Below are positions 20,006-35,000 of a stretch of 57,804 nucleotides of DNA, piece by piece (the stretch's first letter is position 1; the number at the start of each line of letters is the position of its first letter). A model generated the notes under the pieces. The model did no database searches. It was not told the origin of the DNA and worked only from the letters and a program-made list of their open reading frames with translations. The stretch is from IMG/VR virus record IMGVR_UViG_3300020467_000005, positions 1 to 57,804 of that record. One strand, written 5' to 3'. The position numbers and the translations under genes are program-made. This stretch comes from a virus.

Positions 20006-20013
20006 TATTTAGA
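20006..20013 (-). promoter_or_regulatory. Late promoter-like octamer, TCTAAATA
   Basis: The minus strand reads CATCTAAATAAAAG, 7 of 8 matches to TATAAATA, overlapping the last codons of the giant gene and 11 nt upstream of the YHYH-gene ATG. A start 10-12 nt downstream would make an almost leaderless message, so it may be a chance match or may serve genes further on. Confidence 0.45.
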
Positions 20014-23000
20014 TGTCGTCAAAGATCAGATTAGGTGTGAAGTTACTGATTACAGTAGCACCTGTCTGGACGCTAAGGATAGCGGATAGTGAGTAAACTG
20101 GAGTTGCACCAGCAGCAGTGATTGCGACTCTGTATTCGTCACCATCGTCTGCCTGTTGAGCTGCATTTGTGTTGTATGTTGCTTGGTTTGCACCAATGAT
20201 GTTGCTCCAAGTCTGTGTACCATACTCCTTCTTCTGCCACTGATAATTCATTGTCTGATCATTAGTTACAGTAGAAACAACTGTGAATGCAGCAGTCTGA
20301 CCTTGGTTAACAGTTACGTTAACTGGATCCTGTGTGATTGCAATTGTGCCAGGAGTAATTCCTCCTCCACCACCAGCTTCGCCACTAGGACCTTCGCCAG
20401 CGAGTACGTCAAATCCACCGTTAATTGGACCACCAACAGGAGGTGTAAAGTCATCTGGGACTACGTTATCGATTGCGACAACAGGAGCAGTATAACCAAC
20501 ACCAGATGTCTTAACGTCAATACGTGTGATACCCATCAATGCTTTTAACTTACCATCAAATCCAGAGGATGAAATAACATCCACGTTAGGACGATCAGTG
20601 TAACCATCACCAGGATTGGTTAGTACTGCGTTAGTGATTTGACCAGAGGTAATCTCTGAGATAGCATCAGCATTTCTACCCTTAACTGATCCAGTATATT
20701 CAAATGTAATCAGTGAGTTAGAAGATTCAATTAGAGCAACTTCTCTTGAGAATTCCTCACCTTCGATGTCTAGTCTGTCACCAGCTTCGATTGGTGGAAC
20801 AACAGTTGCAGCTATAACGTCTGCGTCAGATCCAATATATGAGAAACCAACGAAGGTTGATCCCGCACGTGGGACTTCAGCAAAGATGATACGTGAACCA
20901 ACGATCTCGTATGCGACTCCTGGTTCCTGAATAATACCGTTAAGTGAAACGATAATGTTATTCTCAGGACGTATAGTGTTAGAAGAAACACCTTCAGTTA
21001 GTGTCAAGGAGTAGAATAATCCACCACGCTTAAGGTTGAATGAAGATCTCAATGAGTCAAACTCGAAGGAGATATCATCTAACTGACGTAACTTACCAAC
21101 GTAGTATCCGATAAATTCAGATCCAATGTCAGGTGCCTCAGCAAATTGTATCTTATCAGAGAATGCAACGTAAGAAGCATTACCACCAGGAGGTTGTAGG
21201 ATACCATTAACAAATGCAAGTAAGTGACCCGCAGGATCTGGGAAGTATGCTTCACCGTTAGAAACAGTTAGATCAAATATTGTTTGTGTGCCATCAAATC
21301 CTCTGAAGTATCTGTCAACTCTACCTTCAAGTGTGCGAGCAGAAGAAATACCTGCACCCCATCCGAAGTCAGATTTAAGTGACATATTATCAAGGAATGT
21401 ACCACTAGCAGATTGTACCCAGATAGTAGCAGTAATACCTGCTTGCTCTATAGCAACTACCTGTGCGTAAGATTGATAGTCAGTAGCAGTGTAACTAGCA
21501 ACACCAGCATATATGGTTGGGAAGTTAGATCCCAATTCTATCTTACCGATATTGTTACCAGCTTGTGTTAGATCTGTTAGAGGAGCACCAACACCCACGT
21601 CATTAATATTAGCAAGCCAGAGTTTGTGGATTCCATTATCAGGGTCATTAGTATACTTGGTTACTACAGCAGTGAATCCAGGATTCTTCTGCACAGTACC
21701 TTGTAGGAGTGAAACTTCATCACCAATATTAAATGTGTCAGAGATACCAGTATCAATAATTGCTACACCTAGATTCAACTCTAAGATTTGGACACCATGT
21801 ATCCACTGATTAAGTTGAAGTTGTGTACCACTAATACCCTTAATGTCTAAGATGTAATCAGTAACACTACCGTAAATTACATCTCCAGGTACCCATGGTT
21901 CCTCAATTGTTTCTACATCAATTGCGATTCTACCACCTTCATTGCTTACCAAAGATCCAGACTTACTTGTGTAGTTGTCCATGTATGCTTCGATAGATCC
22001 AACTTTACTGAAGAACCAATCACCTGTAGCAAATGCTCCTTTCTTAACGTTGATTAAGAATCTATCAGATGGAGCACCAACTGTATGAACTGCACCACTA
22101 TCAACACCCTCTAAGATATCACCGTCTGATATAGTACCAGCGATAGTATGGAGTTTGATAAATGATGTGCCATTCTCAGAATCAGGTTTTAACATCTGTA
22201 GCACAGTACCATTATTAGCAGTGCTATTCTGGACTTGTGCTGATTCTCCATTTACAAACTGGTCGTATGTACCAGGAGTTGTCTGAGCAGCAGTTGTTGG
22301 GAAGTGTGTAAAGAGTTTATAAATTAAACCTTCATTTGCATTGATGGTGCCGATCTCAGCATTAGCATTTGAGGTGCTACCAAATACAACATCAGCAGCA
22401 TTAAATCCACCTTGTATTGGACACTCTGAAGTATCAGTACCAAATGTAGCAGCAGTCCTAGGTACTCCATCTCTTCTTGTGACTGCCATTATTTGAGATC
22501 CAGCATTGGACTTATCAACTTGTAGAAGTCTAAATCTACCATCATGAATATAAGAAGCACCAATCTCAAACCAGTCAGCAGTACCAGTCAACACATAGAA
22601 GTATGGTTGCTTAGTAAGACCACTTAATGAATTCTCAGATGCTGGGATATATGTTAATACATCACCACGTCTAAAGTTGTTAGGACGCTCAATTCTAATT
22701 CTATATTCAGCACGATCATAACCTACATCAACTTCTGGAGTTAGACTTACTAGATCAGGATCAGTATTATAGTCAATACCCATCTCATAATTAGTAACTC
22801 TATTTGTGCAGTCTGTAGATGCTACGAATGTTACTCTTGCTTCAGTTGGGAATTGAGACATCTCTAAAGCATACTCAATTGGGTTGAGTGAAGAGTCAAT
22901 CATAAACTCAGCAGCTTCTTTATTCCACTCAAGTTTCTCTGGTGATTCAATTGTATAAACATCATATGGACTCCATCCAGTTTCAGCAAAGTCAAACAAT

Positions 23001-26000
23001 ACACTCTTAGCATATTCACGAACTCTTGCAAGACAGAATATAAGATGAGTCCTTGTTACATTGGTGTATGCAATAAAGTTACCTTCTCCATCAAACCAGT
23101 CTTGTGTCATTCTGAATGCACCAGCATTACCCTCAGTAACTAAATCATATCTTATTGCTTTAACACAATCATTAGCAAAGTCAATTGTTAAGTTAGTAGT
23201 TGGATAGTTAGTCTGAGTCTCAGCAAATGCTCTACCAGCAATTGCTTGCTTATTGAAGAGAATCATATTAGAAATCAACTTACTATTATTAGATCCATTA
23301 CCAAGTGCATCGGTAAACAGATCCATCAATGTGTCAACTGCTGACGTTACGTTATAGCAAGTACCTGACTGGAAGTCAGCATTACTATTGTATGGGAATG
23401 TCTGAGTTATAGTAGACAGATGATTAGTCTGGACATTTGCTGCTTTATCAATTGTCTCGATAAAGATATCAGCTAATGTGTTAATAGCAGATGCAGTTTC
23501 TTGACATGTCTGATTCCATGAACCACTATTACCTTGACCACCATTTACAGTGTCATAAGTAACAGTCTTATCTCTAATTACAACGTCAGGAGTATACTTG
23601 ACGGGCCAAACAATTGGTAGTGAGTAAGATCTACCCGCAACGTTATTAGGATTCTGAATAGCATCTGATACTAGTGCCATTAAGGTACCAATTTCACTCT
23701 CTACACCAGAACCTTCGGTGCCTGTATAATCCTCTGAAACTCTACGTGCACGATAGTATGATAGATCTGTCCTTAATGGATATGCATAAGATCTTATAGA
23801 TTGGACAGGTAATATCTTACCGTCAGCATAATCTGTCACACGAGGATATGTGTGGTTAGTAGCATTACTATCTTGACTACATGTAAATGTGAGTCCATTA
23901 GTGTCAATCGTTATAGCATCATCTGTGCGTAATACATGATTAGCAACAGTCAATGTTAACTGACCTGTAGTAGGCTCATAGTATGCATCAGTAGGTGTAA
24001 GTTGAGTGCCATCATTAACAACATTAATTGCACCTGTTGCAGCACTTACAAAGTTATGCTTATAATTACCACCCTGTATTAAACATCCACTGTTGGCACT
24101 TACAAACGTATGCTGATATGTCTTACCAGCTGGTGATACACCTACGTTGATTCTTATCTTACCATTCTGGACTCTAATACCATTGTCAATACATGACTTG
24201 AATGTATGTGATCCTAAGAAGGTAGATGGGACACCCTTAAGTACTTGGACATCAAATTGATCAGTAGTTATATTAGATACTGCTAACCATTCATTACTTG
24301 CATGATCTGTAGGTCTTGGATATAAATGAGTAGTCCTATCAGCATCAAGATCACATGAGAATCCTAAAGCATAATCTTGGATATAAACGTAATCATTCGC
24401 TTTCCATATACCATTAGTCTTAGCAGATACAAATGCGTGTTGATAGTTACCACCACCAATAACAGCACCAGGTATTGCACTAACGAATGTATGATCGTAT
24501 AGATCAGCAGTAGCTGCGATATTTACGTTAACTGTAATCTTACCACTTTGTCTGTGTAATGTGTTATTCTTGAAGTGCTCAAATGTATGAGTGTGGTTAC
24601 CACCAGCAGTGATAGCATTATTTGTAGCAGAAGCAAATCTATGTGTGTGGTTTCCAGCAACAGTTGATCCTACATTAACAGTAATTGTAGAATTCTTCTT
24701 CTCTAATCCATCAGTAACAGCACTTACGAATGTGTGTGCATAATCACCATTACCTCTGATTGTTCCTCTGATAACTGCACCAGTTTCAACCCTTTCAATT
24801 TGATGAGTTGTAGTGTTAGAAGAAATACCAACATCAACTGTATATGTGTTTGCATCTACAACAGTAAGAGTTAACCAATCACCAGCAGCAGGATCTTGTG
24901 CTCTAGGATAAGCATGCTCAGTTGCAAAACTATCTTCCTGACACTTGAATACAAAACTCTCATTCATCAACTGAATCTTATCACCACTTGTGAATGGATG
25001 AGCATTATGAGTGATTGTTAGTATACCTGTTCCAGGGACATAAGATGCTGTTGATGGAGTGAATGCATTTTCAGATCTTACGAATTGGTGAATTGATGTG
25101 TTACTTGACTTGCTAACGTGTACTGTGATTGTATCAGCAGTAGCAGCAAGAATAGGTACTGAAGTATTATAGAATGGGTCAGTAGATCTTGGATACTTAT
25201 GCTCACTACCGAAGCTGTCAGCATTACACTTGAATACTAATGACTCTTCCTCAATGTAAACTGCTTCATGTGCATACTTAAGACCGTTAGTTGTAGCAGA
25301 CACAAATGTGTGTGGTGAAGTAACAGACTGAGGAGCAGTTTGTAATACCATTACATCAAATGTATCATCAGTAATGTTAGTTACTTCTAACCATCTATCA
25401 CTTGGGTAATCAGTAGCACGTGGATATGTATGATTGTCAGTAGGATTATCAGCATTAGCGATACCAACTTGGACTGTAATTGTTGTAGGAGTTGGGTTGG
25501 TTACTGCAAGTTGTACTCCAGATGCAGGGTCAGTCGCACGTGGATATGCATGGTTAGTTGCATTATTATCAGCATCACAAGTGAAGGTTACACCACCATT
25601 AACAATGCTAACTGTATCAGAAGTTGTCAAACTATGTGACCCAATTTCCAAGACTAAAAGTCCAGTATTAGGATCGTATGTTGTACCAGTTGCAGCTGTG
25701 TATGTTGTAGTACCATCGTTAATAGCATTGTTAGTGCCACTTACGAATACGTGAGTTCCAGTAGATGCAGCACAGTTGAATGTGATGGAGTTATCGTCAA
25801 ACTTAACTCTGTCTCCAATCTTCATTCCATGTCCAACAACAGTAGCTGTTAATATACCAGTTGTAGGATTATAAGCAGCATCAGTAATTGTAGTTTCGCC
25901 ACCACCCTTGTAGTTGTGTGGTCCAATGGTGAGCACCATATCACCTGTAGTAGGTTCAAATGTTGCATCAGAAACTAGGTAGTTAGCACGAGGTGTTGTA

Positions 26001-29000
26001 CCAACATTAACATCAAAATTATTACCAGAAACATTAGAAACTTCTAACCATTTCTCTGAAGCATAATCTGTTGATCTTGGATAAGAATGATTAGTTGCAT
26101 TGTTATCCATTGCACAGGTCATTACTAGAGAATGATCAGCAATTCTTATATGGTCACCATTAGCAAATGGGTTATTAGCAACTGTTAGTTGTAAGTTACC
26201 AGTAGTAGGATTGTATGTAGCACCAGATGCTGAGTACTTAGCATGACCTACTGCTCTAATTTCAATAGCTTGATCATGTGCTCTATCTCTTAACGCTCTA
26301 AGTCCATTAGAAGCAAATGATTGGAAACTATGTGTGAATGATCCACCAGATCTGATTGATCCTCTCTTAACAGCACCAACTTTTGCTCTCTTAAATGTAT
26401 GAGTAGATGTGTTAGTAGAAGGAATATTATCTAATACTTGGACTCTGAATGTGTCGTTAGTTACGTTATCAATAGTTAACCATTTACCACTTGCAGGGTC
26501 ACCTTTTCTTGGATAGTTGTGCTCAGTAGCATGATCATCTTTACCACATGTGAATACTAATGAGTTATCAGCAAACATGATTTGCTCCCCATTAGACATT
26601 CCATGACCAGCAATAGTAACAGTCATAAGACCAGTACCACCACTATATGAAATTGCAGTTGGCGTTACACCGACAGCAGGTTTGAATACGTGAGTTGTAG
26701 TGTTAGAAGATACACCAACATTAACCGTAATGGTACTATCATCAACAGCAGTTACAGCAACAGCATCTTGATATGCTGGGTCGTCACCAGATGCACCACT
26801 TTCTCCATTTGCACGAGGATAGAAGTGATCAGTTTGATAGTTATCTAATCCACAAGTAAAGCAGAATGCTTTATGGTTAATGTATACACTATGATCAGTT
26901 GTAATACCATGATCAGGACCAACAGTGATTACCATTACACCTGTATTAGGATTGTAATCTACATTCTGAGGATCATAACTCTTAAACTCAGATTTACCAA
27001 CGAAGATTTTGTATGTGTTATCATCGATATACTCGATAGGCTTCCACTTACCACTGATAGGATCAGTAGATCTAGGATAAGTCTTGTCACTGGTACTACC
27101 ATCCATTGTGCAACGCAATGTTATTGCATTGTCATCAATCTTAACAAGAGATCCTTCATCTAATCCATGAGCATTAGAAGTAATTGTTAAGTAACCTGTT
27201 ACTCCATCAAATACAGCATTTGTAGGAGTGAAAGTATCTTCAGTAGTCCTTGGATATGCATGAGTAGTCTGATAGTTATCCTGACTACACTCCATTGTTA
27301 TACCACCGTCAGCAATCTGAATACTCTGACCAACCTTAAGTGGGTGAGTACCAATCTCAATCTCTAAGTGACCAGTTGTTGGTTCGTATGAAGCATCTAC
27401 AGGTGTGTATTGGACAGCAGCAGTTGTGCCTACTTCAACATCAAAACCATCTGTAGATACGTTAGAAATTTGTACCCACTTACCACTGATAGGATCTGTG
27501 CCTCTAGGATATGCATGACTGCTAGAATCATCATCCATGTTACATGACATGGAGAATGCATAATCTTCAATCTTAATGTAGTCTCCATTTGAGAATCCAT
27601 GCTTGGATAATGTTAGTGCCAATATACCTGTTGATGGTGTGTAACTAGCAGCAGTTGGAGTATGTCTTGTAACACCGTCATCAACAATTCTTAGAGAATC
27701 ATTGTATGCAGGATCAGTTGTTCTTGGATAAGAATGCTCTGTGGATCCACCATCTTTAGAGCATGTGAATGTTAAAGCATTCTCAGGAAGTTTAATACTA
27801 TCATTACCCTTCATTAGAGTAGCAACAGTTATACTTTGTGGTCTAGCAGATACAAATGCATGAGTAGTAGTGTTGCTAGAAGGAATGTTGAATAGGACTT
27901 GGACATCGAAGGTATCTTTAGTAACGTTTTTAACTGTCATCCATTCATCACTATATGGATCAGATGCCCTTGGATAAGCATGCTTAGTTTGATCACTATC
28001 TTGATCACATGTGAATGTTACAAATCCATCATCCACCATAACTCTGCTACCATTCTTAAGACCGTGATTAGCAACAGTCAATGTCATAATACCTGTAGAA
28101 GGAGTATATGCAGCATTGGTTGGTGTTAGTTTTGCAGGAGCAACAAACTTATGTCTGTAGTCACCACCAGAAGCAACTGTTGCTCTGGTAATAGCACCAG
28201 TCAGAGCACTTACAAATGTATGAAGAGTCTGGTTAGATGATGGGACATTATCAAGGACATGGACATCAAATGTGTCATCAGTTACGTTCTTAATAGGTAT
28301 CCACTTGTTGTTTACTGGATCACCAGATCTAGGATATGCATGGTTAGTTTGGTTAACATCTTGTAAGCATGTGAATACAAGTGAGTTAGTACCAATCTTG
28401 ATACTCTCATCTTCCATGAATCCATGATTAGGAATTGTGATGGTCATCCAACCTGTTGTTGGATTATAATCAATAGCAGTTGGAGTATATGATTCACCAA
28501 GTGCATGGAAGGTGTGGTTATATGCACCACCTGCCTTCAGACTATTAGCAGAAGCAGATACAAAATTATGACCAGTTGGATGAGTGATCTGACCATTACC
28601 AACATCTAATGTGATAGTACCATTCTGTCTATGTAATGAGTTATTTTCACAAGATACAAATGTATGATTGTAAACATCATTAACACCAGATTTACCTACA
28701 TGGACAGTGAAACTTGTATTACTTACATTAGAGATAGGTAACCACTTACCAAATGTAGGATCTGTCTTTCTAGGATATGTGTGGTTAGTTGCATTATTAT
28801 CTTTTGTGCATTGTAATGTAATAGCATTCTCATCAAACATTACAAAGTCATTTGCCTTCCAAACAGCATCAGTTGCCACAGATTGAAGTACATGAGTTGT
28901 AGTGTTAGAGATAGCACCTTCACCCATGAAGTTACCAACGTTAACATCGAATGAATTACTACCAACATTAAATGCTTTCAACCACTTGCCACTAGCAGGG

Positions 29001-32000
29001 TCAGATGATCTTGGATATGCATGATCTGATGCTTGACTATCTTCATCACAACGGAATGTAAATCCACCATCAGCAAGAAGAAGCATATCTCCATTCTTAA
29101 CAGAATGACCATTAAGACTGATTCTCATGGTACCTGTAGCAGGATAGAATATAGCACCACTAGGTGTCATTGTGCTATGGTTACCAAAACTGTTACTCAT
29201 GGTAACTACCATAGTACCAGCAGTAGGATTGTAAGTTACATTTGTAGGACTATGTGATGTCTTACCTACTTCATGAATAGGAATATTTGTATCGAAGAAG
29301 TAATCCTTCTTATGAGTGATGCAGTTTGTAGCAGCACTTACGAAAGCATGAATTGTAGTATTTGTTGAAGGTACTACATCTAATACTTCTACGTTAAATG
29401 TGTTAGCAGTAACATCATGAATCATTATCCACTTACCACTTACAGGGTCTGTTGCTCTTGGATATGTGTGGTTAGTAGAATTACCATCCTTAGCACATGT
29501 GAATGTCAAGGAGTCGTTAGCAATCTTAACGTAAGTGTATGGAAGGAATCCATGATCAGGAAGAGTAAACTTAAGATGTCCTAGATTAGGATCGTAAGAT
29601 ACATCAGTTGGTGTATGAGTTGTGCCAGCTCTAGGATATGAATGATTAGATCCATGACTATCAGCACCACATGTAAATGTAACTGCACCTTCATCTAATC
29701 TCACGCTATCTCCAGCATGACGTAGAGCACCAACAGTAGATGTTGAGTAAGTATGATCGTAAATACCACCACTTACAATCTGTGCTCTAGTAATACAGTT
29801 ACCAACAGCACTAGAGAATAGATGAGTTGTTGTATTACTCTGAGGAATAACTGTGTTGACTGTAACACCGAATGTGTCTTCAGTAACATCATGAATCTTC
29901 AACCATGATCCAGAAGCAGGATCACCAGGACGAGGATAAGCATGAGTAGTCTGATGATCATCCATAGCACATGTTAATACTATGCCATAATCATCGATCT
30001 TAATCATGTCACCATTTTCCATTCCATGACCAGCAATAGTCACTGTCATAACACCTGTAGTAGGATTATGATTAACATTTGTTGGAGTATATCCTGAGTT
30101 AGGGACATAGGTATGGACACTCTGATCTGAGATAGCACCATCACCAACGTTAAGAGTTATAGTTCCATCTCTCTTAGTAATTCCATTTGAAACAGCAGAC
30201 GCAAATACGTGAGTTGTTGTGTTAGTGGAAGGAGCATATGATAATACTTGTACGTCAAATGTATTTGCAGTTAAATTAGATCCTAATACACGTTGCCATC
30301 TATTTGCATATGGGTCTGTTACTCTTGGATATGAGTGATCAGATGATTGACCATCTTCATCACAACGGAATACTAATGAATTAAGGAGGAATTTAACATC
30401 ATCACCTTCTTGTAATCCATGAGGATTAGCAGTAGTGATGGTCATTATACCTGTAGTTGGATTATATGTTGTACCACCAGTAGCAGTTAAAGGAGTACCA
30501 TCATATAGCACTTCTATTGACTTGTTATAGAATGGGTCTTGACCAGTAGGACGTGGATAATAGTGGTAACTATTATTAGCATCTAAGAAACATGTGAAGT
30601 TAATAGATTTTGTTGCTAGTCTTACACTCTGTCCTCTTCTTAGATCATGATCACCAATAGTAGCAACTAAGTGACCGTTAGCAGGAGTAAATGTAGCAGC
30701 AGAAATTGTAAATGGTAATGCAGGTGTTCTTCCAACATATACATCGAATGAATCCTTAGAAACATTTCTAAGATCCATCCACTTACCACTCATCTGATCT
30801 GTTGGTCTTGGATAAGCATGAGTTGTTGCATGGTTATCCATTGAGCAAGTGAATGTTACTCCACCATCAGCAATCTTAACGTAATCTCCTTCAGCAAAGT
30901 TGTGGTCAGCAACTGTTAATCTCATTAAACCAGTTTGACCATTATATTCACCACCAGTAATATTATGAATACTTTCTCTACGGAATCCATGCTTTCTATC
31001 AAGTGTTAGATTTAGATGACCATCAGCAGGATTAAATGAAGCACTATTAATGTTGTATGCTATTTGAGGTGTTGTACCTACATTAACAGTAATAGAATCT
31101 GAAGTAACACCAGTAATTGCTATAGGCTCATTATGTACTGGATCTTTAGGTCTTGGATATGAGTGCTTAGTAGCATGGTCATCCATATCACAAGTAAATG
31201 TCAAGCTTCCTTGTGACAGTTTAATATGTGTTCCGACTGCTAAACTATGTGATCCAATTGTTAATGTAAGAGCACCAGTAGTAGAGTTGAATGTAGCATC
31301 AGTAGGTGTCCAACCTTTAATTGGAGATGGACCTACATTAACAGTAAACCAACCATCTTCTTGATTAGACTCAATAACTTCTAACCATTTACGTGTAGCA
31401 GGATCAGAAGATCTTGGATAAACGTGATTAGAATAATGATCATCCATTGAGCAAGTAAATGTCATGGAGTTTTCCATGATTTGTATCTGCTCTCCTGGGG
31501 CAATCTTATGTCCAGATACAGTTAGTTTTAATACACCAGTATATGCATCATATTCAGCATAAGTTGCTACATGAGTCGAAGCACCAACGAAACGATGCTG
31601 ACCGATATCCATTTCTAACTCACCAGTATTCTGATCGTAAATAGCATCAGAAACATCATACTCAACTTTAGGAGTAGATCCTACATTAACTGTAAATAGA
31701 TCCTTACTCTCAACAGATTCAACTAACAACCACTGATCACCAGCTGGATCTTTTGGTCTTGGATATCCATGCTTAGTAGCATTATTATCTTGAGCACATG
31801 TGAATATTAAAGATCCATTTTCAATTCTTACTTGATCACCAGTCTTAAATCCGTGATCATCAATCTTAATTGTTAATACTCCACTATCAGGATCATATGA
31901 TGAATCTTGTGCAGTATGAACTGAATGGTTTGTCATTCCATGATCAGGAATGGTCAACCTCATAATACCTGTATCAGGAGTATAAACAGCATTAGTTGCT

Positions 32001-35000
32001 TTATGGTCACTACCATATGTTTCTAACACTTCAATAGTAGTATTACCAGCAGGGTCACCAGATCTAGGATAAGAATGTGTTGAAGCATTACCATCCATAT
32101 CACAAGTGAAGTTAATAGAGTTGGTTGTCAATCTAAGGAATGTACCCTCTGTATGATTGTGTGATCCAACATTCATTATTAAATCACCAGTACTGGAATC
32201 ATATGCAGCATGGGTGCAGTCATACTTGATAGTAGGAGCAGGACCAACATTAACAGTAAATGTATTAACAGGTGCAGTCTCACCAGTAAGATTGGAAGAA
32301 TTTCCAACACCATATCCAGCATAATTTGCATCTGCCCATATTCCAGATCCACCAGCTAAACCAGTATATCCACCACCTTGAGTTTCAGCAGATCCAATAG
32401 ATACACCGTCAATCCATAATTCAACTCTACCTTTACCAGAACCTTGGTTACCACCAACATTTATTTGCCATACTAATTCATGGTCACCATCATCAAAGTA
32501 TGATGATAGGTTGCTGATCTGTAGATCAAGCATTGCAAGACCATTCTCAGAATGACTAGCACCACCAGAGTAACTATTAGATCCATCACCAGCTCTAAGT
32601 CTTAAATATGTGCCACTATCTCTAACACCAAACCATACACCAGCTGATGCTCCACCTGCTTCAAATATACATCCATCAATAGGACTGGATGCTAATTTAG
32701 CAACACAACGGAATACAGCATCTTCATTAGGTACTAAACCACTACCACTATCAGTTGTAGAGATCTTATCTTCACCAGCTTTGAATGATCTGGTAATAAT
32801 ATTATTATCTTCACCTTCTATTAATCCATCTTCATCAGAATTGAATAATGCAGTTGTAGGTCTTGGGACAGCATCATAGAATCTCTGATCTACAGTCCAA
32901 CCAGCATCATTACTAATTACCTGACCCTTCATTGCACGAATTGCAAATTCCTGTGCTTTGTTAATAATCCAAAGAGATTCAGTAGGAGCATTAGTAACGT
33001 GATCTAAGTTACCAGAGTAATTGGTATAGAACTCAGATGCATACTGAAGCATATTAGTACCACCATACTTGAGGTTGAATACCATTGCTCTGAGTATATC
33101 AGTAACGTCATGGACACAGTTAACAGGACCACCAGGAATTGCTAAGTTAGGGAATTGGACTAAACCAGCAGCAACTGCTTGCTCTGCAATATATCTGATA
33201 TTGCCATCAATAGCATCACCACAAAGTTTAAATAATTGATCTTTAGGATTCTGATTATAACTTTCAACTGCTGATGATCCATCTGATTGAGTCATGTCAT
33301 AATCATGACCAAATGCATTACGCATTGTGCAAGTTAAGATATCTCTTAGAAGTTTAACTACAGTGATAGATGCTTCCCACTCAGTCTCAATATGCTTAAG
33401 TGAGTTATTTTCTGTCTCAACATATAATGCAGCTGCATCCCATACCTTTTCATTACAATCAAAACGTATATCATGAACCATTGCTTCGATCATGTCTAAG
33501 ACATCATCTTCACAGTTAACATGACCATCAGGAATCATTAGGTTTCCATACTTAGAAAGGTCATTCATTATGCTGACACATTCTTTAGCGATTACTGATC
33601 TGTTATTCCAGATCATATCAGCAGCATCAAGATACCTATCATTGTTTGCTCTGTTCTGGTTGTTAGGATATCCTTCAGTATCCTTAACGATTGCAGAATC
33701 TCTATATGCAGTTTTACTAGTCCACTGAGGAGTATAATATTCTTCATGTGCCCATGCAGCAGCATTAAGAGCAGCACCATCATTATCTAATAATGCACCA
33801 GCAACTTCACCAGGAGACATTAGAAGGTTATTAATTGCCTTCATAGCAAGCATCTTAGTATAGTCAAATGCATCATTCAATGCAGCAAGCTCATGCTCAA
33901 CATGGAGGATATTCTTTTGATCATCAAGATACTTGTCAATAACAGCTTGAGTTTGGAATGTACCACCAGTAACTAAGTCAGCAATTACACCAGGAATAAT
34001 GAAGTCCTTAATATCTCTCTCACAATATGGTTGACCATATCCAGGCATCTCTAAGAAGTCAAAGACAACACCATCAATAGTTTGCTGATACTTGTCTTGA
34101 ATATATCCAGCAGTCTCTTCTGCAATATAATCTCTATTCTTCCAAAGTTGGAATCCACCTTCTCTAAATCTCTGATCGTTAGGTGCAATAACCTTAAGAA
34201 GATCAGTCATCAAAGTATCAACTTCATCTTGGACATTCTGTGATGCAGGAGATGTGAAGTTGTTAGGTATTCTATATCTTGTAGTATATGTGCCTGTTAG
34301 AGTTGCACTAGTTGTAGTAATTATTTCCTTAGTAAGTTTTGCTACTTCATTCCAAACATATAAAGATTGTAGAATCTCTTCTCCAATGAAGTCTAACTTA
34401 CCACCAACTGTTAGATAAGTCCTAGCAGTATAGATTGTATGATAGTTACCACCTTCTCTAAGGTCTTTAATTAGAGCACCAAGAATATAGTCCTTAGTAT
34501 CTCTGATACATGTATCAGTACCACCATAACTGTTTTGAGCAGGGACATCACCACGAATGTTGAAATCACTAAATGCCGCCTTCATTCGACCCACTGCTTC
34601 TTCAGCAATGTAAGCACCGTTAAGGTCAATGATATCAGCACAGTCTCTATATTCCTGACGACCTAGATCAACGTCCTCAGCAATGATTGCTAATCCTTCA
34701 TAATCAATTCTCTTAGAAGTTGTAGAAGATGATCTCTGACCACTATACTTAGCGTATACTTCCTCAGTAGACAATATAAATGGTGCCTCACCATCTAGAC
34801 CAAATACGATATTAGCATTGGTATAATCTACCTGAGTAGGTGCAGTGAATCCAGTTGTATAAGCACCAACACCCTTCCAGACGCAGACGTTATCAACGTG
34901 TCCAGACCAATTAGTAGCACCGTTGAAATCTTGTCCAACATATAGAGCAGCATAGAGGTAATCGTTAGTGTCAGCAGCGTTTCCACCAAGTTGAGCACCA

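Noticed and set aside
23760-32250. Regularly spaced repeats as a CRISPR array
   Set aside because: Repeat units are about 300 bp, diverged and in frame with one protein; there are no short identical repeats with unique spacers.
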